Shown here: positions 1 through 12,600 of the stretch, piece after piece
How the letters are laid out: every line of letters begins with the position of its first letter
How positions within the stretch are numbered: position 1 is the first letter of the stretch
Assembly: GCA_964247055.1 (NCBI GenBank)
Contig: OZ176052.1
Location: 10,292,001-10,356,000, forward strand
Length of the DNA: 64,000 nucleotides
DNA from: Paragordius varius
Lineage: Eukaryota; Nematomorpha
Reading direction: 5' to 3'
Program-made: the position numbers and the translations under genes
The notes under the pieces: model-generated
The model's input: only the letters and a program-made list of their open reading frames with translations
Told to the model about the DNA's origin: nothing
Database searches by the model: none

Positions 1-573
1 ACACATTCATTTTAGTCCTTCGATTCAAATTGGGGTATTTAAATACCACAGGTCTGTTTAAAATAAAATTCTCTAAAAATATGGAAGGAATCGAAACCAT
101 GGCAAAATTTTGCACTTATATAACATCAATAAACCGAAATATATAAAAAAATTTATTCAAAAATACTTGATATTACTTATTTTAAGCTAAAATCGAAAAA
201 TAAAAATTTAGTCAACTTGACATATGTTCAATGGTAAAATTAAGAAATAATACAAAATAAACTGCTTTTTCTATTTCTATCAAAGTTAGATGTTATTTGA
301 ATATAAAATTAGCTTTAATTTTACCTTCAAAATCGAATGACGACGATATTTTTCAAAAATTTTGTAAAATAAAAATGGCGTCGAAGTAGTTTGACATGGA
401 ACTTTTTTTTCAAAACAAAATTTTATTTAAATATTTTGGCATATTTATATCATTTGTATTAGGATAGAAGAATAAATTTAAATTGGGACCGTTTTCTTCA
501 GTAGTTTTTTAAAAATCCAAACTCAAATTTAGTCTGGGGTATTTAGAGACCCCAATTTGAATTGAAGTGTTAA
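1..573 (-). repeat. TTAA-flanked MITE, copy 1 (cut by window edge)
   Basis: This is the first copy of a roughly 580-bp non-autonomous element that recurs through the window (best copies 28544-29130 and 32278-32853). It is reversed relative to those and enters from beyond the window edge. Its visible end reads GAATTGAAGTGTTAA, the complement of the TTAACACTTCGATTC terminus. Just inside each end lies an inverted motif CGATTCAAATTGGGGTA. No coding capacity is seen. TTAA at both ends suggests piggyBac-type mobilisation, by inference. Confidence 0.8.
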
Positions 574-998
574 TAAACCGAAAAATATAAAAAAAGTTAT
601 TCAAAAATACCTGATATTACTTATTTTAAGCTAAAACCGAAAGGTAAAAATTAAGTCAACGTGACATTTGTGCAATGGTAAAATTGAAATTATACAAAAT
701 TAACCACTTTTTCTATTTCTATCAATGTTAGATCTAATTTAAATAAATTGGCTTAAATTTTACTCTTAAAATTAAATGAAGACGATATTTTGCAAAATAA
801 AAATGGCTTCGAAGTCGTTTGACATGCTTTTTTTTCAAAACAAAATTTTATTTAGATATTTTGGCTTATTTATATAATTTATATCAGGATAGAAGCAAAA
901 ATTTAGATTGGGACCGTTTCCTTCAGTAGTTTTTTAAAAATCCTAATTTAAATTTAGTCTGCGGTATTTGGATAGCCCGATTTGAATCGAAATGTTAA
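574..998 (-). repeat. TTAA MITE, second copy joined head-to-tail
   Basis: A second, 5'-shortened copy follows directly. The shared internal motif AATAAACCGAAAWATATAAA restarts at about 574 and the copy ends GAATCGAAATGTTAA. The two copies differ at many positions, so this is not a recent duplication. The join lies where TTAATAAACC resembles the internal ATCAATAAACC, so recombination or insertion at that TTAA is likely. Confidence 0.7.
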
Positions 999-1854
999 TC
1001 AAAAAATAATTAAAATTATAATAACTAATTTTTAAATATGGGGTGACATAAAAAGCAAAATTATATTGAAAAAGTGTTTTATAAAAGTGCATTACACCAT
1101 CAAATCTGGTTTCAATTTTAATGGTAAAATTTAAAACAAAATACTATTTTTTCGGAAAAACATTTTTATGTTATAATTTTCCTATCTATTTTTATTGCCG
1201 AATAGGTGAATTTTTGGGTGCCCATTTTCGACGTGTACAATCAAAGACTTGAGGCTAAATCTATAAAATTAAATTGTTTTATATATAGTTTATGAAATAA
1301 TATTTTTTTAAATGAAGCATATACAAAAAAAACATTTAATATAATGTGGGTAAATTTTGGCATTTTCTAATGTGGACTAAATACCACAAAAGTGGTGGTA
1401 ACTTTTGTTATTTTACTCAGGCCTAAAACCAAAAGCACCATGATAATTCTTATATATTTTCTAGAAAATTTCTTCGGGAAATTTAATAACCCCCACTCTC
1501 CTTTCCAAGATTGTGTGCGCTGTAAATGTAGTGCAATTTAGGTGTTTTTTTTTACACGGAACCTAACCTTTCTATTTATCCTTATCAAATGTTATAAAAC
1601 CTTATTTGCAAGGTATGTAGTTTTTTTGTTTTAATGACATCAATACCATTTTTTGGTGGTCCTGGTAATGTTTATAACATTTTATCAGAATTATCCAGGC
1701 TTCATTAGCCGGTTCCTTTATTCAAGTTCGGATTTTAATGCTTTAAAACACGAAACATTCTGTGTAGACTTTTTATATAATTTATACAATTTTATTACAT
1801 CAATTGAGCACTTTTTGTTTCGTTTTATAGCTGTTGTCCATATGAATTTTTAGC
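999..1854. other. Gene-free stretch with a palindromic-family arm
   Basis: About 1320-1490 carries an arm of the long palindromic family seen complete at 23.6-25.3 kb and 59.9-62.4 kb (landmarks: TACCACAAAAGTGG, then CCAAAAGCACCATGATAAT). The remainder, including the 350 bp before the TBC1D13 start, shows no gene. A TATA box or trans-splice acceptor cannot be told from the AT-rich background. Confidence 0.5.
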
Positions 1855-4800
1855 ATGATTGAAAAGATAAAACTCTTTGAGGAAATTTTTAACCAAGATG
1901 TAATAGACAGAAATATTTTAAACAGTCTATGTTTTTCTGGTATAGCAATTTTTATTTTAAGGAATACCTGATAAGACTAATTTTAGACCATTTTGTTGGA
2001 AACTTTTATTAAATTACATACCGAAAAAGAAAGATGTAAGACCAGACTTTTTAAATACAAATCGGTAAATAGTAAAAATTAATGATAGTAATTATTATGA
2101 ATCCTTAATTGAATCACTACTCCTTAGTAGCAATGGTGTCAAAGAAGAATTAGATCACGTACGAATATAGTTATATTTTTAGCCCTTAAGCTCTCATAAT
2201 TCAGGCTATTGGTCATCATATTTTAAAGACAACGAAGTTTTGTTACAAATTAATAAAGATGTCAGGTTTTTTATTTTATAAATTTTGCAGACGACTATAT
2301 CCCCATATACAGTTTTTTCAAACTCGTACCACCTATCCATGCCTTAATTTGATTCAAAACGAGATGTCGCTTACAAATAGGGTCCATCAAACATTGCTTA
2401 GGCATGAATCACTTATAAAAACTAAATCTGGTGTTATCAATGTATACAGTTTAATTTTTTATTTTTAAATTACGTAATAGTTATTTTGTTGGCATGTCAA
2501 ATTTGGGTAATATAGTTTTTTTTTAATTTATCTTCTATTTATTGGAGAACAATTTTTTCCTAAAATTTTATATCAATTATTTTTCAAAATTATTATAAAA
2601 TAGAGTCGGTAAATTAATTTTTCTCATAAATTTTGTAAAATAATATAACATTTCAAGGAAGTAAATGTCAAGAAAATTATAAATTTTTATATTGTTCCGA
2701 AAAAATGCATTTTTATTGATTGTAGCTACATTTTATTTTCTAGTTTAAGAAAAGGACAAAATCTCCCATAACACCTCAATTCGATCAAAATTCTACCACA
2801 ATATCCAACGATCATCGTGAAATCCTTACAAATGATAATCACTTAAATAATGGATGTAGCAATAATACACATCCACATAAATCAAATCAAACTACCCAAT
2901 TAAATTGTTATAATAATTGTTCCTCCACTGATCACGATACTAAAAATTTAAAAGCATTTTCCAGCGATTCCAATACCCAAAACAATGAAAACGTGAAAAT
3001 CGATTCACACAATAATTCACCTAATCACCATATTTATTGTAAAACTGAATATCATTGGGAAGTGTGTCAACGTTTGCTCTTTATATATGCTAAACTCAAT
3101 CCCGGTCATGGTTATATACAAGTATATTTATTAGCTAAATCCTTTTTATTCCCGAAAGAAAATATGTGTGGACATAACTTTTAACTCATTTTTGCTTATT
3201 TTATAAAATGCAAACTATCCTTCCCATTTAATAAATACCTTGACTATACTAAATGGTTTTGTTTAAAACAGGTAAAAAAAGTTAGACATATTAAATTAAA
3301 TGGATTATTATAATAATAACAACTTATGGCTCAATATTCAAAAAGCCTTTATTTAAACATTTCCCATCAAAAATGATATAGTTTCAGTGTCAAGGTGCAA
3401 ATTATTTTCCCTCTTTTGTAATGTTGTTAGAGTATCCCTTAAAACAGATTTTTAGCTAATTATATTAGCAACATATATTTTAGATCAGGGGTGTACAACA
3501 CGCTTTGTTAGGTACGCAAAAATGCTATAAAAATTGTAAAAATGGATTCTATTCACATTATTTAGAAAATATATCATCCAAAATTGGCTTTAAATAAATT
3601 AAAAAGACAAAACAAAGTAGCCCGCGATGACATCTGTGTTGGACACCCCTGATTTGGATGATAAATAATTAACTTTCTTACTTAATGAGATATTTTATAT
3701 AAATTATTATGGTGACAATAATATATACATCTAATTTTAGGGTATGAATGAAATAATCGGTCCCATATATTATGTAATGGCAAATGATGCGGATTCAGAA
3801 CAGAGAAGTAAAATTATTTATTTAATATGTAATTTTAAGTTTTAACAATTATAATTACATTTATTTTAGAACCAACTTTATCATAAATAAAACTTATTTT
3901 TGTTTTCAATCTTATTTTAGCCTTACAATTAAAGGTTGTTTTTGCTTTAAACTACAACCTAAAGTTTATCACGTTTTTAATGATGCAATTTTATTGTCTA
4001 TTTTATGATACCGCAATTACGATTCTTTCATATGCATATTTTTTTTGTTAGAATTTGCCGAACATGATACCTTCTTTTGTTTCACAAATCTCATGTCGGA
4101 AATTCGAGATAACTTCACTGCACACTTGGATATTGACCGAGAAATTGGAATAGGTACACTTAAAAATATATTTTAAAACATAACTAAAAATTTCAATTAT
4201 ATATCCTAAATTTGTCATTTTTAATCATTATTCGCAAATATTCTCATTAGAATAAATGGATTTGATTCAAATTAACAGGCTTTTAAACAAATTTTTACGT
4301 CACATTTTTGGGTAGATTTTGAATAAATCTAACGATTTATAATGTTTATTAAAATATCTTTCGTATACATTTTTTATTCATTTTTTGAGTGATATCAAAT
4401 TATTAATTTGTAGAAATTAAAATTTTGTATTATTTATGGTGATGGCTAAGAAATATCATATTAAATAGGATTTTTAAAAATTAACGCAATCTTTAGCGAT
4501 TGTTTAAAATTATTCAAACATCAAAAAAGTCCATTTTACTTAAAAATGCCCATTAAGCTTTAAATGTCGCAATTTCAATAATTTATTATTAAAATGAAAA
4601 AAGAGTTGGAATGTTAATTTTTTCTTAGGTGCCCAAATGAAGAAATTTCACAATATGTTGGAATATCTGGAACCAGAGCTGTTGATGCATTTCAAGCACC
4701 TTGATTTAAAACTACATTACTTTGGATATAGGTGGATCATGTTGCTATTCTCTCAAGAATTTCAATTACCTGGTAAATTTTTATATGCAGTCATTTAGAT

Positions 4801-7800
4801 CGCACTTTGGTTTTATATTAATTATATTGTAAAGTTGTTTAGCAATGTTTTATGAATTTATTTTTATAATATCAGTTAATTCATTTCCTATAGATTATAA
4901 TTGTGATAATTTTCAAATATAATGTTACATCGAACTAGATAGCAAGAAATTTAATTTTAGATTCAATTTTATATGATATGGATAGCTTTTTAAAAAGTAG
5001 GAATTTGCCGAACGAAATAAATACCCAAATTCATAATCAGTCATTAAATTGTGGCAATATGAATATTAAACGGATTATCTCCTATAAAAATAGTTTCAAT
5101 CCAGATTCAACGATATTTTATTATAACAATAATCATTTTATAAAATTTGATATTTTCTGTTTTTGTCCATTTTAAACACTTCTATTAACCTTTTTTATTT
5201 TAAACTAAATCCTATAATATCTGTAAAATATGTTCACATTAAACCATCAAGTTTATTACTAATATTTCCTATTTCGTCTTATTTTAGTTTTAACTGTTGA
5301 TTCCATGATAGTAAAAACTTTTTCAAGATATAAATAAATATGATATTGTACGGGAATTTCCGATATTATTCATATGATCAACTGGATAATGATTAATTTA
5401 ACTATTTTATAGATCATAGAGATTTTGAAATATCATATTTAAATATTTCTCCGCCATTATTTTTTAGCTTAATTAGTTTCCGGATTATATCCTATGTCAT
5501 TTAAACTTTTTATTTGATATCCTACTTAATTATTAAAATGGTTAAAATTTGATTTAGTAATACATAAAAAAATACTGTTTGTTTTTGGATAAACTAATTA
5601 CCATGAATTAATCATTTTGATTACTTGTTTTAACCGATATATGCCTAAAATTAAAAATGAAAAATTTACACATCAGCCTTTTCGGAAAGCGGGCTATTTT
5701 AAAATAAAATGTTACGAATATATTAGACCCACATTACCGTAAATATAATATATAATTTTTGCATATATATAATTATATGATTGTGTTGCTTGATTTATCA
5801 ATTATAAATATTATTTATCCAATATAGTAACTGACTGATTGCTGACCCCTGATAGACGCCTTGGTATATTTCAATAGGATCTGACACTCTATGGTGTGTT
5901 TTAACTTTGGTATGGTGAGAGCCGTACATGTTCTTTATAATTTTTACTAAACTTTCAGGAACGTTTTTTAGTCTCAAACTCCACCATATTGTACTCCGTG
6001 GTATTCTGTCAAACGCCTTTCAATATCGATCAAAATACCATGTAATTCCTTTTTCATTTCTATATGCTTTTCAATTAAGCGAAAATTTTGAAAAGGTGGA
6101 AAGAATATTTCCAGTACCTTGAATTGGACGTCAGGGAAACGAATTTACCCGAAACACCAGATTATATATCTGCGTATATTGAAAGTATAACAAAGAAGTT
6201 TAGGTTGGTTTAGAAGAGATGTCTGTAAATAAGGCTGCAGGTCCAGACGATATTAACATAAACCGTTGGAACATAATGTCAGAGAAAAGTATTGAATTTT
6301 TGACGGATATTTTTAATAATGTAGTTACTACAGGTATGATACCAACCGAATGGAAGGAGAGTTTCACTGTTCCCATTATTAAGGGTAAAGGAGATATTAA
6401 TTGTAATAATTACAGAGGGATAAAATTGATGTCGCATACAATGAAGTTATTTGAGAAAATACTAGTGAAACGAATGAGAAAAATGGTTAACATAGAGGGT
6501 AATCAATTTGGTTTTATTCCAGGACTCCACCATCGATCCTATTCACGCAGTAAGAAGGCTAATCGAGAAACATATAGAAATGAAAAAGGAGTTGCATGGT
6601 ATTTTAATTGATAGTTAAAAGGCGTTTGACAGAATACACGGATTAAAATATAGTGGAGTTAACGAGTAAAAACGTTCCTGAAAGTTATATAAAAATTTTA
6701 AAAAGCATGTACGGCTCTCACCATACCAAAGTTAAAACACACCAGGTAGTGCCAGATCCTATCGAAATAAACCAAGGCGCAGGGGTCAGCAATCAGTCCG
6801 TTACTATTTATAATATGCATGGGCGAAATTTCAAAATAAGTGGGGCAACATGGTGGCTGGTATTTTTTTTACGCAGACGACCTAATAGGGCTGTCGAGTT
6901 GCATGAATTGAAAGAATTGGTGGGCAAATGGATTAATGTGTTGCGACTGTTTAAAAGTAAATAAAAAGAAAACGGATATAAATTTCAGTGGATAAAACGA
7001 GAATTTGAATTAGAAGAAGGGTGGGTATTAAGAGAGGAGGAATGCAAATATTTAGGAGCGATTTTAGGAGCAAATCTTACTTTACATGATTCAAATTTAA
7101 GAATTCTAAATAGTTGGGCAAATAAAAAGATCTCAAATGTTTTGTGCGATTAAAATATTGACCTAAAAGTCAAGGGTAAGATTTACAGTACTGTTGTACA
7201 GCCAACAATGATGTACAACTCACAGACATGGGCATAAAAAAACAGTAAAGAGGCATTTTGAGGTTAGTTAAATGAGAATGTTTATTGATATGCGGTGTAA
7301 CGAGCAAAGACAAGGTGAGGAATGAATAAATTAGAGGAAGTACGGAAATCAAACCGATAACGCAAAAGATGATGTTAAATCGTCTAAGATGGTTTGGACC
7401 TGTAGAAAGAAGAGATAATAACTACATTGGTAAAAAGATTGATGATTATATTGTGAAAGGTATGAGGGGAAGAGGGTGCCCTAAAACATGGATAGATACA
7501 GTTAAGAGGGACATGGCAAAACTGGGACGCCTTAGACGGGGTTTTATGGCGAACGAATATGACCGTTCGAAAGAGTGATATCATATAGTGTAATTATTAT
7601 TATTATTATTTATCCAATATATATAACATTTCATTCATCTCAGAATTTTGATTAAAATAATCGTTCCTGTGCAATGAAATATTTTACAGCTTATATATAT
7701 ATATATATATAATGTTAGCATTTTTTTATCTTACAACCGCTGATAATTTCACTTTATCTAAAAATTTTGATTATCCATATCCACGTAAATTATTCAACTT

Positions 7801-9253
7801 AAAATGAATGAAAATTTTAATAAATATTGATATAAAATTAGCAAAATAAATTTGAATATGTTTTATTTGCTTTAAACCAGCGCTTTCCTACACAAATGGC
7901 GTAGTGAACCGCATTCGAAAAATATATGCGCATTAAAAATATTTTAATCATATTATTGTAAAAAATATATAACTACTAGTTATTTCACCAATCTATGCTA
8001 TTAGTATTAGTTGATGCTTATTCAGAAAATTTGTTTGAGAATATTTTTTACTTTGATTACCAGCATATTTTTGCGTGGATACCCTATTGATTTGGTAACT
8101 TTCGAAAATTCTTGGGCATAAAACCTTGGAAGGCTGCCTGTTCGCCGCCTGAAGCGAAAAAATAAATAGAGAGATATTATAATACCAATTATTGACGTAT
8201 TTCGAATAAGAAGCGAAACATAAATTATGTTAATTTTGAAAAAATTTATCGCATCTTAGCCAAATTTATTGTTCACGACTATTTATGACATATATATTAA
8301 CAAATTTAACTGTTATTTTGATTTGACTTAATTTGCGAGAGGAATGCGGTTATTTATTTTGGCTAATATTAGGAAAATTAAAATATTTTCAATATTTTAA
8401 TCGCAACATTATTAGCTTCCGTATTCTCAAATCAAAATGTCAATCAAATTTTTTTATGATTGACGTTTAAAACAACAAAATTTTAATAAAATATATATTT
8501 ATGGATTAATCAATAATTTCAATAAAAATTAATTCCATTCAATTAAACACACTTATTATGGAGCAAATATGTTTTGCCATTTTTCTTATACTAAATGCAA
8601 TTTATTATTTTTTTTGTTAAAATGATATAAAATTAACAAATGCGCGCTAATCAAATATTCTGTATAGATATTATTAGACTTTGGGACTCCCTTTTTGCAA
8701 CCACAGATAAAGGAATATTTAGCATTTATATTGCCGTTGCCATGCTCAAGTAAAAATCTAAAATTCAAAGTCATGCGTTTATTCCATGATGATTTTATAA
8801 TTGATTACATAGAAAATATTTTAGTATAAATTTTATTAATTTATGAAAAACATCATATCTCTTTATTTAAGTTTTCATAAACGAATTTTAACTATTAAAT
8901 TAAGTTTAAACTGTAAAATGCAATTTAATCAGAATATTTATTTTATACAACAGCCTTATTCGGGAAGAATTGTTGCAAGGGGATTTCGCTCATAACTTAA
9001 AACTTTTACAGGTAATTGACAACAAATTTAATATATGTATGATAAGCATTACGCATCTACTATTTATATGAATTTATAGAAATATCCCGATAATATTGAC
9101 ATATTGCGCATCATATCGAAATCACTTGAAATTGAGGAATTAGCCTTACAATTGAATTTACATAAAACAATGGATAATATTAATTATAAACAAAACAATA
9201 CAAATAATGAATCAAACGATAGCATAAACAATAATTGTAATAATACTGATTAA
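1855..9253 (+). CDS. TBC1D13: TBC1 domain family member 13, Rab GTPase-activating protein
   Basis: TBC1D13 stimulates GTP hydrolysis by Rab GTPases (Rab35 in mammals) in membrane traffic. Exons read by hand: 1855-1939, 1962-2064, 2089-2158, 2183-2265, 2291-2441, 2744-3121, 3741-3807, 4052-4153, 4629-4772, 4961-about 5158, possibly 5288-5310, 8954-9011 and 9080-9253. The N-terminus (IKLFEEIF..LCFSGIP), YWSSYFKDNEVLLQINKD, EFAEHDTFFCFTNLM-like and LIREELLQGDF blocks match the family along its length. Both catalytic fingers are present: IxxDxxR (INKDVRR) and YxQ (YIQG, split by an intron). The first four introns are 22, 24, 24 and 25 nt. A 100-odd-residue Asn/Ser-rich insert precedes YHWEVCQR, and another insert follows the WDS position (here MDS). 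The frame between about 5158 and 8954 is not closed: the candidate 23-nt exon leaves the final join one base out, so one small exon or splice site there is uncertain. A LINE sits in that intron. Confidence 0.9.
3486..3651. mobile_element. hAT-type MITE in a TBC1D13 intron
   Basis: The 166-bp element opens CAGGGGTGTACAACA and closes TGTTGGACACCCCTG, an inverted pair typical of hAT miniature elements. It is flanked by TTTTAGAT and ATTTGGAT, a plausible 8-bp target duplication with two changes. A CCCGCG motif lies inside, as in many members of this group. No coding sequence. Confidence 0.75.
5831..6078 (-). mobile_element. Inverted LINE fragment
   Basis: This segment is the reverse complement, at roughly 80-85% by eye, of 6555-6806 inside the LINE that follows. 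The match runs from GACTGATTGCTGACCCCTG through GAACGTTTTTTAG to TTTTTCATTTCTATATG. It abuts the 5' end of the forward LINE exactly, so transcripts across 5831-6806 could fold into a 250-bp hairpin with a loop of about 475 nt. The divergence means it is a different copy, not a simple inversion. Confidence 0.8.
6079..7611 (+). mobile_element. Non-LTR retrotransposon (RTE-like), 5'-truncated and broken
   Basis: The recognisable parts run in LINE order: ILKRWKEYFQ linker (about 6080), KAAGPDD (6234), GIIPTEW-like and NNYRGIKLMSHTMKLFE (6410), NQFGF (6500), the FYADD reverse transcriptase motif (about 6870), EECKYLGA (7045) and the C-terminal NRLRWFG..ERRDNNYIGK..RGRGCPKTW (7370-7500). Endonuclease is absent. 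Several stops and frame changes break it. It ends in a (TTA)n tail at about 7590-7607, typical of RTE/CR1-type elements. It lies in the last large intron of TBC1D13, in the gene's own orientation. Confidence 0.85.
7612..8953. other. Rest of the TBC1D13 intron, nothing recognised
   Basis: AT-rich, with an (AT)n run near 7690-7711. Around 7880-7960 and 8090-8160 are short patches of higher GC content that look like element ends but were not matched to a family. No exon with convincing splice sites and frame was found, although one may be missing from TBC1D13 here. Confidence 0.4.
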
Positions 9254-9545
9254 AAGAGTATATGGCAGATATAATTAACATATCATTTTGAAACTCCCTG
9301 AAATCTCATTAAATTTGGAGTCAAACACCTCTACAACTGTCTTCGTCTTTTCCAAAACAAATAGATTTACGGATTCCATACAAAGCAGCAATCTGATATA
9401 TATTAATTTAATTATGAAATTCGTTACAATAAATTATTATCATTATGATATGATATTTATATAAATTGATTAGCTTAAAAAGATGAATTCTGCTAATTGC
9501 ATTTAATTTTGTTTGTTTGGGGAGATAGATGATCTAAATTTAATC

Positions 9546-9551
9546 AATAAA
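9546..9551 (+). promoter_or_regulatory. Candidate poly(A) signal of TBC1D13
   Basis: AATAAA 293 nt after the TBC1D13 stop and 59 nt before the next gene's first usable ATG. If used, the two same-strand genes are almost abutting. AATAAA is frequent by chance in DNA this AT-rich. Confidence 0.3.
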
Positions 9552-9610
9552 GGCATATTTTTCGAAATTTGTTTCTTCCGTTTTTTCATATTTAAGCTAT
9601 ATTATGATTA

Positions 9611-12600
9611 ATGATTTTTACATGCCAAATTTGCCGTCATTTGATTGAAGACGTTTCTATTTTTAAAATTGACCAAAATTATTTTCATGGCGCATGTTTG
9701 AATTGTCAACTTTGTCATATTTCTCTTTTATTATTCGTAATTCATTCGCCTGCCACATCAGAATCTAGTGGGTCGGAAAATTTGGATGATAAGCCATTTG
9801 GTCGATGCTATTTCAAATTGGGACAATATTTATGCAAAGATTGTTATTTAAAGTATATTTTTCCATATTTTATGGTTTTAAACAAAATATATAAAATATA
9901 AAAAAGTCAAATGTTTAAAATTATTAAGATGATTTTAGACTTATGTTAAATTTGAATTAAATGGATTTGCCCAAATCTAATTATTACATGCAATTTAATT
10001 CAAAATTAAATTACACTAAACCCTTTTTGATCCCTTTGATTTATAAAAAATCTTCTACCAGGCCAATTAATGAAAAAATATTGAGTGTTTGGACTTCCAG
10101 TATTTTCGATTTACAGTTTAAGTTCATTTTTACGTTTAAATCGTTTCTAAATAAAGATAATTTCATATAGGACCTATATCAACCACAGTTAAATTATTTT
10201 ATAAAGGTTTTAATAAAACCATATATTCGAGTTTTTGATACACAAATTAATCTTTAATTACTAAAGGGTTATTTTCATTTTCAGGGTTAGCGATCACAAA
10301 AGTAACATTTATAATTACTTAAACTTTTAGATTATACTGTTTTAAATTAATAAATATTGTAATTTATTTTGTTCTGATAATCAAATTTTTGGGAAATATT
10401 TTAACTGTAGTCATACATTACATTTTAAATAATCTACGCTATTTATCCCGAAGATAAGTGCAGTGCATGTCCTACCTATAAGGCAAATCTATTTATAATT
10501 TGCTGAATGCTTTGACCATCAAGTCTAATTAATTTACGGAATCCTTAATATTTTTGGTTTCATATATCCCTTTATTTTATCAGTGTAGTTTTCTGTTTAG
10601 TTTTTTCTGTTAATTTATGTTAAATTATCATCCACGGAATTTCAATAGTTTATTTAAATTTATTCATAATTTTAAATACTATTTTAATTCTACTCCGCTA
10701 ATATTTATCAATTATGGACCTTCAAAATCTCTATTTTTGTAAACTAAGATATACTATCTATGATTATTTTAAATGCATCTATATAGATGTTTTAAAATTT
10801 ATTTCAATCAATAAATATCTTTAAGGGGTAATCCGAAGCAGACATTAACATTAAACGGTTGCATATAGGTAGAAATGTTAAACTCTTTTTGCTTCCATTA
10901 TTGCTGTTTCATTTTTAATGAAGTGTTGGCCGTAGATTATAAGATATCACTGCATCTAATTAAAATTTTTAATAAATATTGGTGCGAAAAAGTATTTATT
11001 CCTTAAATGTTATTGGCTATTAAAACCAGAAAATTTTTATTTTGATTAAAGCATACATATGGACTTGAGTTATATAGATTTTACTCATTTTGATCAAAGT
11101 TGCCAAGGACAATTAATATTTGTATAAAAAGGAATTAAATGAGGCATAATATATTTGAATTATACCTAAAATATTATTATTATTATTATTCATAAAATTC
11201 TCTGAATGTTTAATACCAATAGTTTCTATGGGAAGAGATGCGTAAAGTGTTTCCAAATAGTAGAACCGACTGATTGGATTCGTCAAGCTAGACACCACGT
11301 TTATCATTTAGCCTGTTTCTTGTGTGATATTTGCGGCCGCCAATTATCTACAGGAGAACAATTTATTATGGATGTTTATGATAGAGTCATTTGTCGGAAC
11401 CATTATGACCCTCCACAAATCGATAGCGATGGTTTACCAATATTTGTTGTTTTTTTATACTAAAATTTTGCGTTTTTGTTCCAATTTTTATATTTTGAAT
11501 CATATTTTTGTTTAGAAGATACAAGTGATTCTGACACAAAGACAAACGGAGGTCGAATCAAAAGAATTCGCACAACATTTTCGGAGCAACAAATTCAAGT
11601 ATTTAAATAAATACCTTTATAAAATCACGGTAACTTTCATTCCAAATGTTATATAAATATTTAAAAAATGCTGGCTGGTAAAAAAATATTTAACACATTC
11701 AGAGCATTGATTTATGCTTCTCTCGTTTTAGAATAATATTATATGGGAAAAGGTTTTTGAAATCGATTTTTTACACATTTACTTTTACATATTCAAAGTT
11801 TTCAATAATTTATAAGGAATCCTTCACAATACATGTTAACAATATTTAAATAACAATATTGAATTTTCAATTGAAATTTATGACGAAGAGGAATATTTTA
11901 TTTTTTATTAACTAACACAAGATTTTACAAACGAATTTCATGATGGATGCGAATCCTGACGGAAACGATCTTGAAAGATTGTCACAATTAACCGATTTGT
12001 CTAAACGTGTCGTACAAGTAATATAATTTTATAAAAATACTTGTACACCGTTTAACACATGCAAACATTTGGCTAAGAACTTTTTATTAAAAATATTACA
12101 TTGTATTGGGCTCCCATTTGTAGGTTTTGGGAATGATTTTTAATAATATGAATAATGAAATTTTAAATTTAAAAATTATGAGTCAAAAGACATAAAGAAG
12201 GATAAATGCAGAAAAGTTAAATGCGCCAAACAGATGTTTATTCGTTATTAGCTATGAATTTGGAATATGGATCATACCATTTGCACTTCAAGAGTGTCAT
12301 TGAACACTTCAGTTGGTCCTTGAACATTTCAAGTTAGTCTAACACTTTAAGTTGGTCTTTGAACACTTCAAGTTGCTCCCTGAACAGTTCAAGTTGGTCC
12401 TTTAACAGTTCAAGTTGGTCCTTGAACACTTTAAGTTGGTCCTTATTTTGTTTTCAACTTTTATCGATCAAATCGTTGTTTTTAACCTATTTCCTATAAT
12501 TTAACATTAATTTTATATCAATATCAACTTTTAATCATTCAGAAACCGTATATCTTTATTAATTTCTTAAAATTATTTTGATATTCATAAGAATTTAACA

